The notes under the pieces: model-generated
What the model saw: only the letters and a program-made list of their open reading frames with translations
The model's database searches: none
What the model was told of the DNA's origin: nothing
Made by a program: the position numbers and the translations under genes
From: Pirellulales bacterium
GTDB lineage: Bacteria > Planctomycetota > Planctomycetia > Pirellulales > JALHLM01
Direction: 5' to 3'
Length of the DNA: 11,968 nt
NCBI GenBank assembly: GCA_022844585.1
Contig: JALHLM010000143.1
Location: 1 to 11,968, forward strand
Shown: in pieces, positions 1 to 6,340 of the stretch
How positions within the stretch are numbered: the first letter of the stretch is position 1
How the letters are laid out: every line of letters begins with the position of its first letter

Positions 1-46
1 CGCGCGTTACGACGGTCCCGCGAGCTATATTTCATGTGGACGCATC

Positions 47-52
47 AAGGAG
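47..52 (+). promoter_or_regulatory. Shine-Dalgarno that sets the start of the 63-437 gene
   Basis: AAGGAG lies 10 nt upstream of the ATG at 63. The frame is open further upstream to a GTG at 36, but that would place this ribosome-binding sequence inside the gene and add an arginine-rich N-terminus (MDASRRRRR). The ATG at 63 is therefore the better start. Confidence 0.55.
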
Positions 53-62
53 ACGGCGCCGC

Positions 63-437
63 ATGGAAATCAAAGGAATCGACGGGCTGACGCTGGACGA
101 TCTCCATCGGGAGATTGCCGAGGGCGGCCGCTTCGTCTTTTACAAGTACTGCGTCTCGGCCCTGGTGCTGACGTATCAGAAGCCCAGCCCGATTTTTTTT
201 GTGCGGGGCCATGAGAGCGCCGTCCTCAAGGGGCTCGGCTATACAGCGCTTACCGCGCTACTAGGCTGGTGGGGCATTCCCTGGGGTCCGATTTACTCCG
301 TCGGCGCGCTGTGGACGAATCTTCGCGGCGGCCACGACGTGACAAATGAAGTGCTGTGCGATCTTGCGCATCAGCCGGGCACGGAGCGCCCGCGTACTTC
401 AGTTACGGTCGAAAGCACGAGCGACACGCGCCTGTAA
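63..437 (+). CDS. Conserved hypothetical small membrane-associated protein (124 aa)
   Basis: No function is recognised. The protein has a polar N-terminus with an acidic helix (LDDLHREIAEGG, residues 11-22). An aromatic stretch follows (RFVFYKYCVSALVLTY, about 23-38), then a second hydrophobic, Gly/Trp-rich segment at about 56-84 containing LLGWWGIPWGPIY. A short polar tail of about 35 residues ends it. I recall similar proteins of 100-130 residues in planctomycetes and cyanobacteria, where the order 'GGRFV-YxYC ... SAVxKG ... LLGWWGxPWGxIY ... NLxGGxDVT' recurs; this is memory, not a search. The second segment is long enough to cross or lie in a membrane. The tail (after about residue 98) is low-complexity and probably not conserved. 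Its last 39 bp overlap the end of the convergent secreted-protein gene. A run of eight T bases sits at 193-200. Confidence 0.7.
   Translation: MEIKGIDGLTLDDLHREIAEGGRFVFYKYCVSALVLTYQKPSPIFFVRGHESAVLKGLGYTALTALLGWWGIPWGPIYSVGALWTNLRGGHDVTNEVLCDLAHQPGTERPRTSVTVESTSDTRL
399..437. other. 39-bp tail-to-tail overlap of two convergent genes
   Basis: The plus-strand gene stops with TAA at 435-437 and the minus-strand gene stops with TGA whose complement is at 399-401. The last 12 codons of each are therefore encoded on opposite strands of the same DNA, and no separate terminator can fit between them. Confidence 0.7.
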
Positions 438-1418
438 TTCGGCGATCTGTCCCGCGCGGACATCCTCGGCGGCGTCGGCGTCAAAGGTGATCGAGGAATC
501 GAGCAGGCGCTCCAATTGGCTGGCGGCGGTGCGGCGTTTCTCAACATCGGCGCGGCCCAGGAAGACGAGCCAGACGCGCGGATCGTCGGCCAGCCATTCC
601 GCGGTGGAGTCAACTGTGTCGGCGCCTTCGTCCGGTTCGAACTCCGCCATGATGCGGCGCAGTCGATAGCGCTGCTCGGCATCGAGTTGCTTCGAGTCCA
701 GTCGACGCAGGAAGGGCGCCAAAGCGGTGCCGGCGGAGCGAAGCTGGCGATCGGCGGCCTCACGTACGGCGTAGCGATCGTCTTTCAATTCCGAGAGCCA
801 GACGCGCCACAACGTCGCATCGTGGGCCTGGCCGGCGTCGGCGAGCAAATACAATTTCGATTCCAACGCCTGTGTGAACTGCGTCCAAGGCATCGACATG
901 CCGAGCAGTTCGCACAGCGGCGCCAAATGTCGCTGGCAGAGTTCCGGGCTGTGCAGCCAGAGATGCCAGACGGTGTCGCCGCTAACTTGCTGGGTGTTGT
1001 CGCCGGAGCGGACTTCGAAGACGAGCGACTGGCCCGGCCGTTGTTCGAAACGCACGACTTCATCCGCCTCACCGTCGTTTAAGTGTTCGTGCAGGATCGT
1101 CAGTTCATGTTCCAGGGCGTCGATCGCCAGGCGGCGTTCGGCGGAGCTGAGTTTGTAATGCATGGCCGTGCCGCGCTCGCTCTGCTCGAAGCGCAGCGAT
1201 TCGCTGGCACCGGACTTGCGCGACATCTGGTTGCCCCAGCGTGTGAGGCGATTCAAGCGGCAGACGATGCGCCCCTGTTGGACGCCGGGATTGGCCAGCG
1301 CCATTTGCGCGCGGAACACCGGCTGTACGCCGGGCGGTTGCGCAACGGCAACTTGCGCCAGTGGACAAAGGGCCACGAGCGCGAGTAGGAATCGAAATCG
1401 ATTTCCGTTGGGATTCAT
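399..1418 (-). CDS. Secreted HEAT-like repeat protein, function unknown (339 aa)
   Basis: The N-terminus is a classical Sec signal peptide: NGNRFRF, a hydrophobic core (LLALVALCPLAQ), then AVA before QPPG, giving likely cleavage after residue 26. The Cys at 18 does not sit in a lipobox because Leu precedes it. The mature protein has a beta-rich N-terminal half with no domain I can name. A helical region follows (SAERRLAIDALEHELTILHE, about 92-111). Around 204-260 there is a HEAT/PBS-lyase-like unit with the order LKDDRYAVREAADRQL, then an arginine-rich second helix. A weaker second unit lies at about 272-307. This style is common among planctomycete exported proteins of unknown role. The frame is open to a TTG at 1454, but the ATG at 1418 places the signal peptide properly. 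No clear Shine-Dalgarno is seen. The gene lies 90 bp downstream of the DedA gene on the same strand, so co-transcription is possible. Confidence 0.75.
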   Translation of the reverse strand: MNPNGNRFRFLLALVALCPLAQVAVAQPPGVQPVFRAQMALANPGVQQGRIVCRLNRLTRWGNQMSRKSGASESLRFEQSERGTAMHYKLSSAERRLAIDALEHELTILHEHLNDGEADEVVRFEQRPGQSLVFEVRSGDNTQQVSGDTVWHLWLHSPELCQRHLAPLCELLGMSMPWTQFTQALESKLYLLADAGQAHDATLWRVWLSELKDDRYAVREAADRQLRSAGTALAPFLRRLDSKQLDAEQRYRLRRIMAEFEPDEGADTVDSTAEWLADDPRVWLVFLGRADVEKRRTAASQLERLLDSSITFDADAAEDVRAGQIAELQARVARAFDRN

Positions 1419-1461
1419 CTTCGCTAACCACAACCCAGGCGCGGCGACAACCAATGTGCGT

Positions 1462-1467
1462 AGTATA
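1462..1467 (-). promoter_or_regulatory. Possible -10 box for the secreted-protein gene
   Basis: On the minus strand this reads TATACT, five of six matches to TATAAT. It lies 44 nt upstream of the ATG at 1418, which would give a leader of about 37 nt. No convincing -35 box is present at 16-18 bp. A start here would exclude the TTG at 1454 as the initiation codon. Weak evidence. Confidence 0.25.
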
Positions 1468-1508
1468 ACCGCCGGTGAGACGCGCCGCGAACCTGGGGGC
1501 GGAGGCCG

Positions 1509-2192
1509 CTACGCCACGCTCTTGGTCTGTTCGGGGGCGGGGCTCGGTAGATCGCTGCCGGCGGTTCCGTTGATCAACGCTTCCGCGCGGGCGCGGCGGC
1601 GACGGACGTAGAAGTAGAGGCCGACCACGGCGACGACGGCCAGTAGCGAGCCGCTGAGGGCGTATTCCGCTTGACGGATGGCCTGCAGCCAGGCGTGGAT
1701 CTGGTTGGCGAAGATGTAGCCTAGCGAAAAGAAGAACGAGATCACCACGGTTGCGCAGAACATGTCGATCAGGATGAACCGTCGAAACGGCACGCGCAAG
1801 ATGCCGGCCGCGAGGAAGACGGGGGATCGCAATCCCACCAGGAACCGGGCTAGGAAGAAGACCTTCAGACCGTGCCGCTTAATGTGTTCTTCGATGAGGG
1901 CTTCGCGTTCCGGCGTGAGATACGGGGCGAACCAGTGGCGCTCCCGCAGTAACGAGCGGCCGAAATAGCGGCCGAGGCCGTACATCACGCAGTCGCCGCA
2001 TAAGGCGCCGACCAGGCAGGCCGCGAAGGCCAGGCCGACGTGGAGCGTACCGTGCCCGCTCAATACACCCGCCGCGATAACGGGGATTTCTTCGGGGATC
2101 GGGAGGCCAGCGCCCGTCAGCACTAGAATTAGCACGATGCCGCCGTAGGCGGACGTACCTTGGCTGAAAAACTCGAGCACGTAATCGTACAT
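1509..2192 (-). CDS. DedA family integral membrane protein (227 aa)
   Basis: A DedA/SNARE-associated (VTT domain) inner-membrane protein. Family members in bacteria support proton-dependent transport and membrane homeostasis, and some act in lipid-carrier (undecaprenyl phosphate) recycling or polymyxin resistance. Which role applies here cannot be read from sequence. Visible family marks are: GAGLPIPEEIPVIAAG (27-42) with the acidic pair E34/E35 in the re-entrant segment; GDCVMYGLGRYFG (66-78); and the signature FLARFLVGLRSPVFLAAG (113-130) with R116 and R122. Hydrophobic segments lie near 16-30, 52-72, 110-132, 138-160 and 181-197. The last is followed by RRRRAR, consistent with a cytoplasmic C-terminus. 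Length is typical for DedA proteins. Start is ATG with no evident Shine-Dalgarno. It is the first gene of a likely pair with the downstream secreted-protein gene. Confidence 0.93.
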   Translation of the reverse strand: MYDYVLEFFSQGTSAYGGIVLILVLTGAGLPIPEEIPVIAAGVLSGHGTLHVGLAFAACLVGALCGDCVMYGLGRYFGRSLLRERHWFAPYLTPEREALIEEHIKRHGLKVFFLARFLVGLRSPVFLAAGILRVPFRRFILIDMFCATVVISFFFSLGYIFANQIHAWLQAIRQAEYALSGSLLAVVAVVGLYFYVRRRRARAEALINGTAGSDLPSPAPEQTKSVA

Positions 2193-2501
2193 CTTCGGCC
2201 GTTAGCGAGCTCGGGTGGGCGTTCGGCTGGCACGCTGGGAATCTGGCAATATACGCAATCAGCGCAAAGTCGGCGACCCCGCGCTGGGAGGCTATCCGTC
2301 AACGTCGTAACCCGGCTATTGTACGCCCCGGACCAGCCTGGAACCAATTGCGGCGCGCGTCCGCTCAGCTGGTTTTTAATTCTGACACACCTTCCTGGGC
2401 GACGCCGCTATTTCGCCGAGGTGAGGCAAGATTCGCCGCACGAGCCGAGGGGCGACGTGAGCTTGAGCGCGATTGGGCAAGGCGTAGGCTCGCGCGAACG
2501 A
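2193..2501. other. 309-bp intergenic region between cheA-like and DedA genes
   Basis: No coding frame with recognisable protein content is present. The region separates the end of the CheA-type gene from the start of the DedA gene on the same strand, which suggests a separate transcription unit for DedA. It contains the candidate minus-strand promoter at 2318-2347. No U-tract terminator for the CheA-type gene is seen. Confidence 0.6.
2318..2347 (-). promoter_or_regulatory. Candidate sigma70-type promoter for the DedA gene
   Basis: Read on the minus strand, TTGGTT (complement of 2342-2347) is followed after 18 bp by TACAAT (complement of 2318-2323). The -10 matches consensus at five of six positions and the -35 keeps only the TTG. 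Transcription would begin near 2310 and leave a leader of about 118 nt before the DedA ATG. Position and orientation fit; the match could still be chance. Confidence 0.3.
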
Positions 2502-4388
2502 CTAACGCGTGTTCAAGTGGAGCTGGCGCACGATCTCCGGCACGCTTAACAGGAGCGCCAAGCGGCCGCCGCCCAGTTGGGCGACGCCGGCCAGGCGCGA
2601 GCTGCACGGCAGGACGTCCTGGACATTGTTGACCACGACCTGGCGATGGCCGAGGACGCGATCGACGATCAGGCAAAGCTTACCGAACTTGCAGCCGACC
2701 AGCACGACACTCAGGATGTCGTCGGGTTGCATCTCGGCCTTGGGCAACTCCAGCACGTCGGAGAGGTGCACCGCGCCGTAGGTGTTGCCGCGAATCCGCG
2801 CGGCGAGCGAGCCTTGCACGTCGGTGAGCTCGGAACGCTTCAGGAAGGTGATTTCCAGCAAGTGCTCGAACGGCAGCACGAACTTCTCGCCGGACGTCTC
2901 GGTCAACAGGCCGTCCACCACCAGGACGCCGCTACGAATCGGGATGGTGATCGTGAACGTGGTGCCGACGTTCACCTTGGACTCGACATGCACGTCGCCG
3001 TTGTGCTCGCGCACCGTGGTGCGAACAACGTCCATGCCCACGCCGCGGCCGGAGATATCGGAAAGTTTTTCCGCGGTCGAGAAACCCGCGGCGAAGATCA
3101 GCTCTGTCGCTTCCTGGTCGCTCAGCGCGCGAGCCTGGACGTCGGTGAGCATTCCCTTTTCAACCGCCTTGCGGCGCATCCGTTCCGGATCCACGCCGCG
3201 GCCGTCGTCGCGGACAGTCAGCCGCACGTGCGTGCGGGTCTGTTCGGCGTGCAACCAGAGGTTGCCGACCTCGCCGACGCCGCGTTGGACGCGATCGGCG
3301 GGGGCTTCGATGCCATGATCGACCACGTTGCGGATCATGTGCGTCAGCGGAGAATCGAGTTCTTCGACGAGGTTCTTGTCGATCTCGACTTCTTCGCCGC
3401 TGACGTGCACGTCGATTTGCTTGCCGAGTTGATCGGCCAGGCCGCGGGCCATGCGCGGGAACTTTGCGAACAGGCCGGCCACCGACACGCGGCGCAGCGA
3501 GACCAGCCGCTGTTGCAGGCTGGTCGTTTGCGAAGCAAATGCGCGATTGATTTGGCGCATTTCTTCGACCAGCGAAGTCATTTGCCGGCTTTCGCGCATC
3601 CGCGAATGCAGGTCCTTGAGCATTTCGCCGGTGATGAACAAGCCGGACACATGATCGAGAAACTCGTCGAGCCGTTCTTCCTTGACGCGGACCAGGCGGC
3701 CGCGCGATTGCGCGCCGCCGGCTTCCGCCGCGGCAGGTCGCGCGGCTTCTACGCTGGTGGATGGTTCTTCGGCGGGTTGATTCGCAATGGTCGACGGCGT
3801 CGACGACGCCGTCGCCACTACGATAGGGACTTCGACACCCTGCATCCGTGCAGCGGCTGCGGCTTTGCGCAGTCGCTCGACCCAGGGCGACAATCCCGGC
3901 GTCGTCGCCATTTCGTCGGCGAGCGAGAGGACCGACGCGAGCAGCGATTCTTCGGGCGTGGGATGGGGTACGATCGCTCCCGCGCTCAATGTCGCGACGC
4001 GATCGAGCAATTCCTGTTCGCGCGCGCCCAGTTCGTCGGCCACTTCGCCGGCGAGGGCCGCGTTGAGCATCTCGCTGAGCAGGTCGAAGCCCAGCACGAG
4101 GGCGCGCTGGAGGTCGCTGGTCAGCTCAAGTCGTTGCTGGCGGATTTCGTCCAGCGTGTTTTCCAACGCGTGGGCGAACGTCTTGATGGCCAACAGATTG
4201 AGAAAGCCGGCGCAACCCTTGATGGAATGCACCGAACGAAACACCGCGTTGATGGCTTCCGCATCGGCCGGATTCGCGCGATGCGTCTCCAGTCGCGCGG
4301 CGAGGTCCGTCATCGACGACAGGGCCTCGTCGACAAAATCAGCGATCAGCTCGCGGTTTTCCTCCGCGCTCGCGTCCACGATTGACAA
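2502..4388 (-). CDS. CheA-type hybrid Hpt/histidine kinase (628 aa)
   Basis: A chemotaxis-family kinase that autophosphorylates an Hpt histidine and passes phosphate to a receiver. Domains in order: N-terminal Hpt (about 8-130) with the phospho-site H54 in VHSIKGCAGF; an Ala/Pro/Ser/Thr-rich linker (about 138-230); a dimerisation region with LVRVKEERLDEFLDHVSGL (232-250); the HATPase domain with N-box HMIRNVVDHGIE (350-361, N354), G1 box DDGRGVD (394-400), G2 box GRGVGMDVV (447-455) and GTTFTITIP (475-483); and a C-terminal CheW-like domain (about 485-625). It lacks a separate CheY-docking P2 domain and a fused receiver. The start is TTG: AGGT precedes it with 5 nt spacing, the same arrangement as at the upstream receiver gene. 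The gene is 79 bp downstream of that receiver, and the two are probably co-transcribed. No MCP, CheW, CheR or CheB gene is nearby, so it may belong to an alternative (non-flagellar) signalling array. Identity as CheA family is secure; the output is unknown. Confidence 0.93.
   Translation of the reverse strand: MSIVDASAEENRELIADFVDEALSSMTDLAARLETHRANPADAEAINAVFRSVHSIKGCAGFLNLLAIKTFAHALENTLDEIRQQRLELTSDLQRALVLGFDLLSEMLNAALAGEVADELGAREQELLDRVATLSAGAIVPHPTPEESLLASVLSLADEMATTPGLSPWVERLRKAAAAARMQGVEVPIVVATASSTPSTIANQPAEEPSTSVEAARPAAAEAGGAQSRGRLVRVKEERLDEFLDHVSGLFITGEMLKDLHSRMRESRQMTSLVEEMRQINRAFASQTTSLQQRLVSLRRVSVAGLFAKFPRMARGLADQLGKQIDVHVSGEEVEIDKNLVEELDSPLTHMIRNVVDHGIEAPADRVQRGVGEVGNLWLHAEQTRTHVRLTVRDDGRGVDPERMRRKAVEKGMLTDVQARALSDQEATELIFAAGFSTAEKLSDISGRGVGMDVVRTTVREHNGDVHVESKVNVGTTFTITIPIRSGVLVVDGLLTETSGEKFVLPFEHLLEITFLKRSELTDVQGSLAARIRGNTYGAVHLSDVLELPKAEMQPDDILSVVLVGCKFGKLCLIVDRVLGHRQVVVNNVQDVLPCSSRLAGVAQLGGGRLALLLSVPEIVRQLHLNTR
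3792..3814. repeat. Perfect 23-bp palindrome inside the cheA-like linker
   Basis: Two 11-nt arms, CGACGGCGTCG (3792-3802) and CGACGCCGTCG (3804-3814), are exact reverse complements about a single central base at 3803. It encodes the low-complexity linker between the Hpt and kinase domains (around residues 191-199, ATASSTPS). GC-rich Ala/Ser/Thr codons make partial symmetry easy, but 11 of 11 matching positions is unusual. Confidence 0.6.
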
Positions 4389-4392
4389 ATTG

Positions 4393-4397
4393 CACCT
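4393..4397 (-). promoter_or_regulatory. Shine-Dalgarno supporting the TTG start of the cheA-like gene
   Basis: On the minus strand AGGTG ends 4 nt before the TTG at 4388-4386. The receiver gene upstream has AGGT at the same distance from its ATG. This favours the TTG over the GTG three codons downstream. Confidence 0.5.
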
Positions 4398-4433
4398 ACA
4401 AGAATCATCTGGGGGCAGTCGATGGAGCCTTGC

Positions 4434-4454
4434 GCCCGCGACGCCAGCGCGGGC
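4434..4454 (-). other. Intercistronic GC hairpin between receiver and cheA-like genes
   Basis: GCCCGCG (4434-4440) and CGCGGGC (4448-4454) form a perfect 7-bp GC-only stem with a 7-nt loop, in the 79-bp gap between two co-directional genes. No U-run follows it on the minus strand, so it is not a standard terminator. It could partly attenuate transcription or stabilise the upstream transcript and so set the receiver:kinase ratio. This is an inference from position and stem strength only. Confidence 0.4.
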
Positions 4455-4467
4455 TCAAGCGGCGCAA

Positions 4468-4911
4468 CTAGTGCGCAATAAGCTTCTCGTCGCGACGTCG
4501 ACTGGTGAGGTCCTGCAGCGTATTCCACCAGTGGTCGATCTTCTGAAATGCCGCATCGAGCGATTGCACCAGCGGCTCGACGTCATTCAGCGGCTTGAAA
4601 AAGCAGGCTTCGGCGCCGCGACGCATCGATTCCAGCACCGATGTCATCGAAACGAGGCCCGTCAACATGATGACCAGCACGCCGCCGTCATATTGCTTAA
4701 TCTGCGAGAGGACTTCGAGGCCGTTCGCTTGCGGCATTTGCACGTCCAGCAGCACGACGCGGCAGTTGTTCCGCACGAGCACGTCGATAATGCTGGACGG
4801 ATCGTTGATGGGAATCACGCGATAGCCATGCGCATCCAGGCGCTCTCGGACGATTTCCGTCATCAGCCGGTCGTCGTCCACATGCAGAATGACACGCTCA
4901 GTACTATGCAT
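4468..4911 (-). CDS. CheY-like response regulator, receiver only (147 aa)
   Basis: A stand-alone receiver domain that would accept phosphate from the adjacent CheA-type kinase. Conserved positions are visible: acidic triad HVDDD (D12-D14), phospho-acceptor D56 in VVLLDVQMP, switch T84 in IMLTG, and K106 in FFKPL. After the receiver (about residues 5-120) there is a helical tail with QSLDAAFQKIDHWWNTLQDL and a basic end, about 30 residues longer than plain CheY. No DNA-binding or enzymatic output domain is present. Start is ATG with AGGT 5 nt upstream. The spacing to the kinase gene is 79 bp. The receiver could be the direct output protein or a phosphate sink; sequence does not decide this. 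The tail may mediate dimerisation or docking. Confidence 0.93.
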   Translation of the reverse strand: MHSTERVILHVDDDRLMTEIVRERLDAHGYRVIPINDPSSIIDVLVRNNCRVVLLDVQMPQANGLEVLSQIKQYDGGVLVIMLTGLVSMTSVLESMRRGAEACFFKPLNDVEPLVQSLDAAFQKIDHWWNTLQDLTSRRRDEKLIAH

Positions 4912-5311
4912 TGTGTACCTGCCTTTTTCCGGAGCGGACGCGCAGAAAATCCGATCACGCGGTTCGTCCGGAGGGGCCGTACGTGATCCGGGATAAGCCT
5001 GCGCGAGACGGCTAAACGACTCGAAATTCGCCGCTCATCCCGAGCAAAGCTAGCTCACAGCGCGCTTCGGCATCCCGAAGGACGTCGTTTCGAGGTGCTG
5101 TTCCGCGGTTTGCCGCCTCCCCATTCGGCGTGCGACGCACCACCCGCGGTTTCGGGACAATCGTACCTGGCGGGGCGCCGCTCAACCCTGATGCGGCAAG
5201 TCTTGGGCGGCTGGAACCTTAGCTGGCGAGACGTTAGAACAGGTCCTCCGTTTTCGAGCGGCAGAACGGCGAGTTCACCCGTCCGGCCGCTGACTTTGGC
5301 ATCGAGGTCGT
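4912..5311. other. 400-bp divergent intergenic region
   Basis: It lies between the divergently transcribed receiver and YchF-like genes, so promoters for both blocks should be here. I see no strong sigma70-type -35/-10 pair on either strand. It holds a short hairpin, CTTCGG (5065-5070) with CCGAAG (5075-5080) around a 4-nt loop. An imperfect inverted repeat centred on the two CCGGA/TCCGG motifs lies near 4928-4976. The only Shine-Dalgarno-like string before the YchF-like ATG is GAGGT at 5304-5308, which is very close (3 nt). No RNA gene was recognised. Confidence 0.5.
5065..5080. other. Small perfect hairpin in the divergent intergenic region
   Basis: CTTCGG and CCGAAG form a 6-bp stem with loop CATC. 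There is no adjacent T-run on either strand, so it is not an evident terminator. It could be a protein-binding inverted repeat or chance. Confidence 0.25.
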
Positions 5312-6340
5312 ATGAAGATTGGCATTGTCGGCTATCAAGGCTCCGGAAAAAGCACGCTGTTCGAGTGGCTGACGGGGGTTGCGCCGGATCCCGCCTTGGG
5401 ACACGTCGGACAAAGCGCCATGGCCGCCGTGCCGGACCCGCGGATCGAGCCGCTGTGCGCGATTTACAGCCCGAAAAAAATCACGCTGGCGTCGCTGGAA
5501 TTCGTCGATACGCCCGGGTTGAATCGCAAGCACGAAGGAAACGCCGCCCGGCTGGCGGTGATTCGGGAAGCGGGCTGCCTGGTGATCGTGTCCGCCGCGT
5601 ACGACAGCAGCGAGGCGCTGTTGGACGCCGAGCGGATCCAGGAAGACTTCCTGCTGGCCGATATGGAGATCGTTTCCGGCCGGATGGAGCGGCTCCGCGA
5701 ATCGGTCAAAAAGCCTCGGCCCAATCGCGATCAGGAACTGGCGGAGTTGTCCGCCCTCGAAGTGGTGATGCAGGCCCTGGAGGCCAGCACGCCGATCGCC
5801 GACGCGCAGATGACTGAGGACCAACGCAAGGCGACGCGAAGCTTCCGACTGCTGAGCGAAAAGCCCCAACTGGTGATCTGCAACCTGGCCGACGACGCCA
5901 CCGACGGCGCAAAGTACGCCGAGGCCAGCAACGCTAAGCGCCGGGTCATCGCGGCGCCGATCGGCCTCGAACTGGAGTTAGCGCGGATGTCGCCGGAGGA
6001 TCGGGCCGAGATCGAAAAAGAATACAAACTGACCGGGCCGCGCAAAAACGACGTGCTGCGTCAGGTTCTCGAGGCGTCCGGCCAGATTCTCTATTTCACC
6101 GCCGGCGAGAAGGAAGTCCGCAGTTGGCTACTGCGCCGCGGCGGGACGGCCCTGGAAGCCGCCGACAATATCCACAGCGACCTCGCCCGAGGCTTCATCC
6201 GCTCCGAAACCATGGCCGCCGCGGACCTAATCCGCCTCGGCAGCGAGCGCGAAGTGAAAGCCCAAAACCTGCTGCGCCAGGAACCGAAGGACTACGTGGT
6301 GAAAGAGGCGGATATTTTGCATATCCGGTTTAGCGTTTAA
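5312..6340 (+). CDS. YchF-like P-loop NTPase with C-terminal DUF933/TGS domain (342 aa)
   Basis: An Obg/YchF-family nucleotide-binding protein; relatives bind ribosomes and hydrolyse ATP or GTP. The P-loop is GYQGSGKST (7-15, K13), not the GLPNVGKST usual in YchF. The switch II motif is DTPGL (66-70) instead of YchF's DIAGL. The expected base-specificity motif appears as NLAD (191-194), whereas classic YchF has NxxE (ATP) and GTPases have NKxD. The C-terminal part (about 258-342) is a clear DUF933/YchF C-terminal domain: YFTAGEKEVRSW, ...IHSDLARGFIRSET, ...KDYVVKEADILHIRF. Length is about 20 residues shorter than typical YchF (about 363). This is best seen as a divergent YchF paralogue rather than the housekeeping copy, so I give no gene symbol. 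It is the first gene of the plus-strand block, 214 bp before accD, and probably its own transcription unit. Confidence 0.85.
   Translation: MKIGIVGYQGSGKSTLFEWLTGVAPDPALGHVGQSAMAAVPDPRIEPLCAIYSPKKITLASLEFVDTPGLNRKHEGNAARLAVIREAGCLVIVSAAYDSSEALLDAERIQEDFLLADMEIVSGRMERLRESVKKPRPNRDQELAELSALEVVMQALEASTPIADAQMTEDQRKATRSFRLLSEKPQLVICNLADDATDGAKYAEASNAKRRVIAAPIGLELELARMSPEDRAEIEKEYKLTGPRKNDVLRQVLEASGQILYFTAGEKEVRSWLLRRGGTALEAADNIHSDLARGFIRSETMAAADLIRLGSEREVKAQNLLRQEPKDYVVKEADILHIRFSV

Noticed and set aside
26..31. TATATT as a -10 box for the first gene
   Set aside because: No -35 is visible within the few bases available to its left, and an AT-rich hexamer alone is weak evidence.
36..62. GTG start at 36 for the first gene
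   Set aside because: It would add an unnatural RRRRR-containing leader and would include the AAGGAG that serves the ATG at 63.
516..1082. A 188-codon plus-strand frame inside the secreted-protein gene
   Set aside because: It is opposite a gene with a proper signal peptide and HEAT-like units, and has no domain of its own.
1362..1368. Cys18 of the secreted protein as a lipoprotein cysteine
   Set aside because: The preceding residues are V-A-L, with Leu at -1, so there is no lipobox; the AVA signal peptidase I site fits better.
2577..4385. A 602-codon open frame on the plus strand opposite the CheA-type gene
   Set aside because: Its translation is His/Arg/Gly-rich with no domain, and it mirrors the codon pattern of the strong CheA-type gene on the other strand. 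Long antisense frames are expected at this GC content.
3787..4986. A 399-codon plus-strand frame across the cheA-like and receiver genes
   Set aside because: It crosses the intercistronic gap and overlaps two genes with full family motifs on the other strand; its product is low-complexity.
5095..5300. A frame giving RQVLGGWNLSW...GPPFSSG, faintly like the C-terminal barrel of TonB-dependent outer-membrane proteins
   Set aside because: Only a few residues agree, the frame runs on into the YchF-like gene out of phase, and no other barrel motif is present. Chance resemblance is more likely than a pseudogene remnant.
5474..5480. A7 run in the YchF-like gene as a frameshift site
   Set aside because: The frame stays open with family-conserved sequence on both sides, and no stimulatory structure is seen; a Pro-Lys-Lys-Ile codon run explains it.
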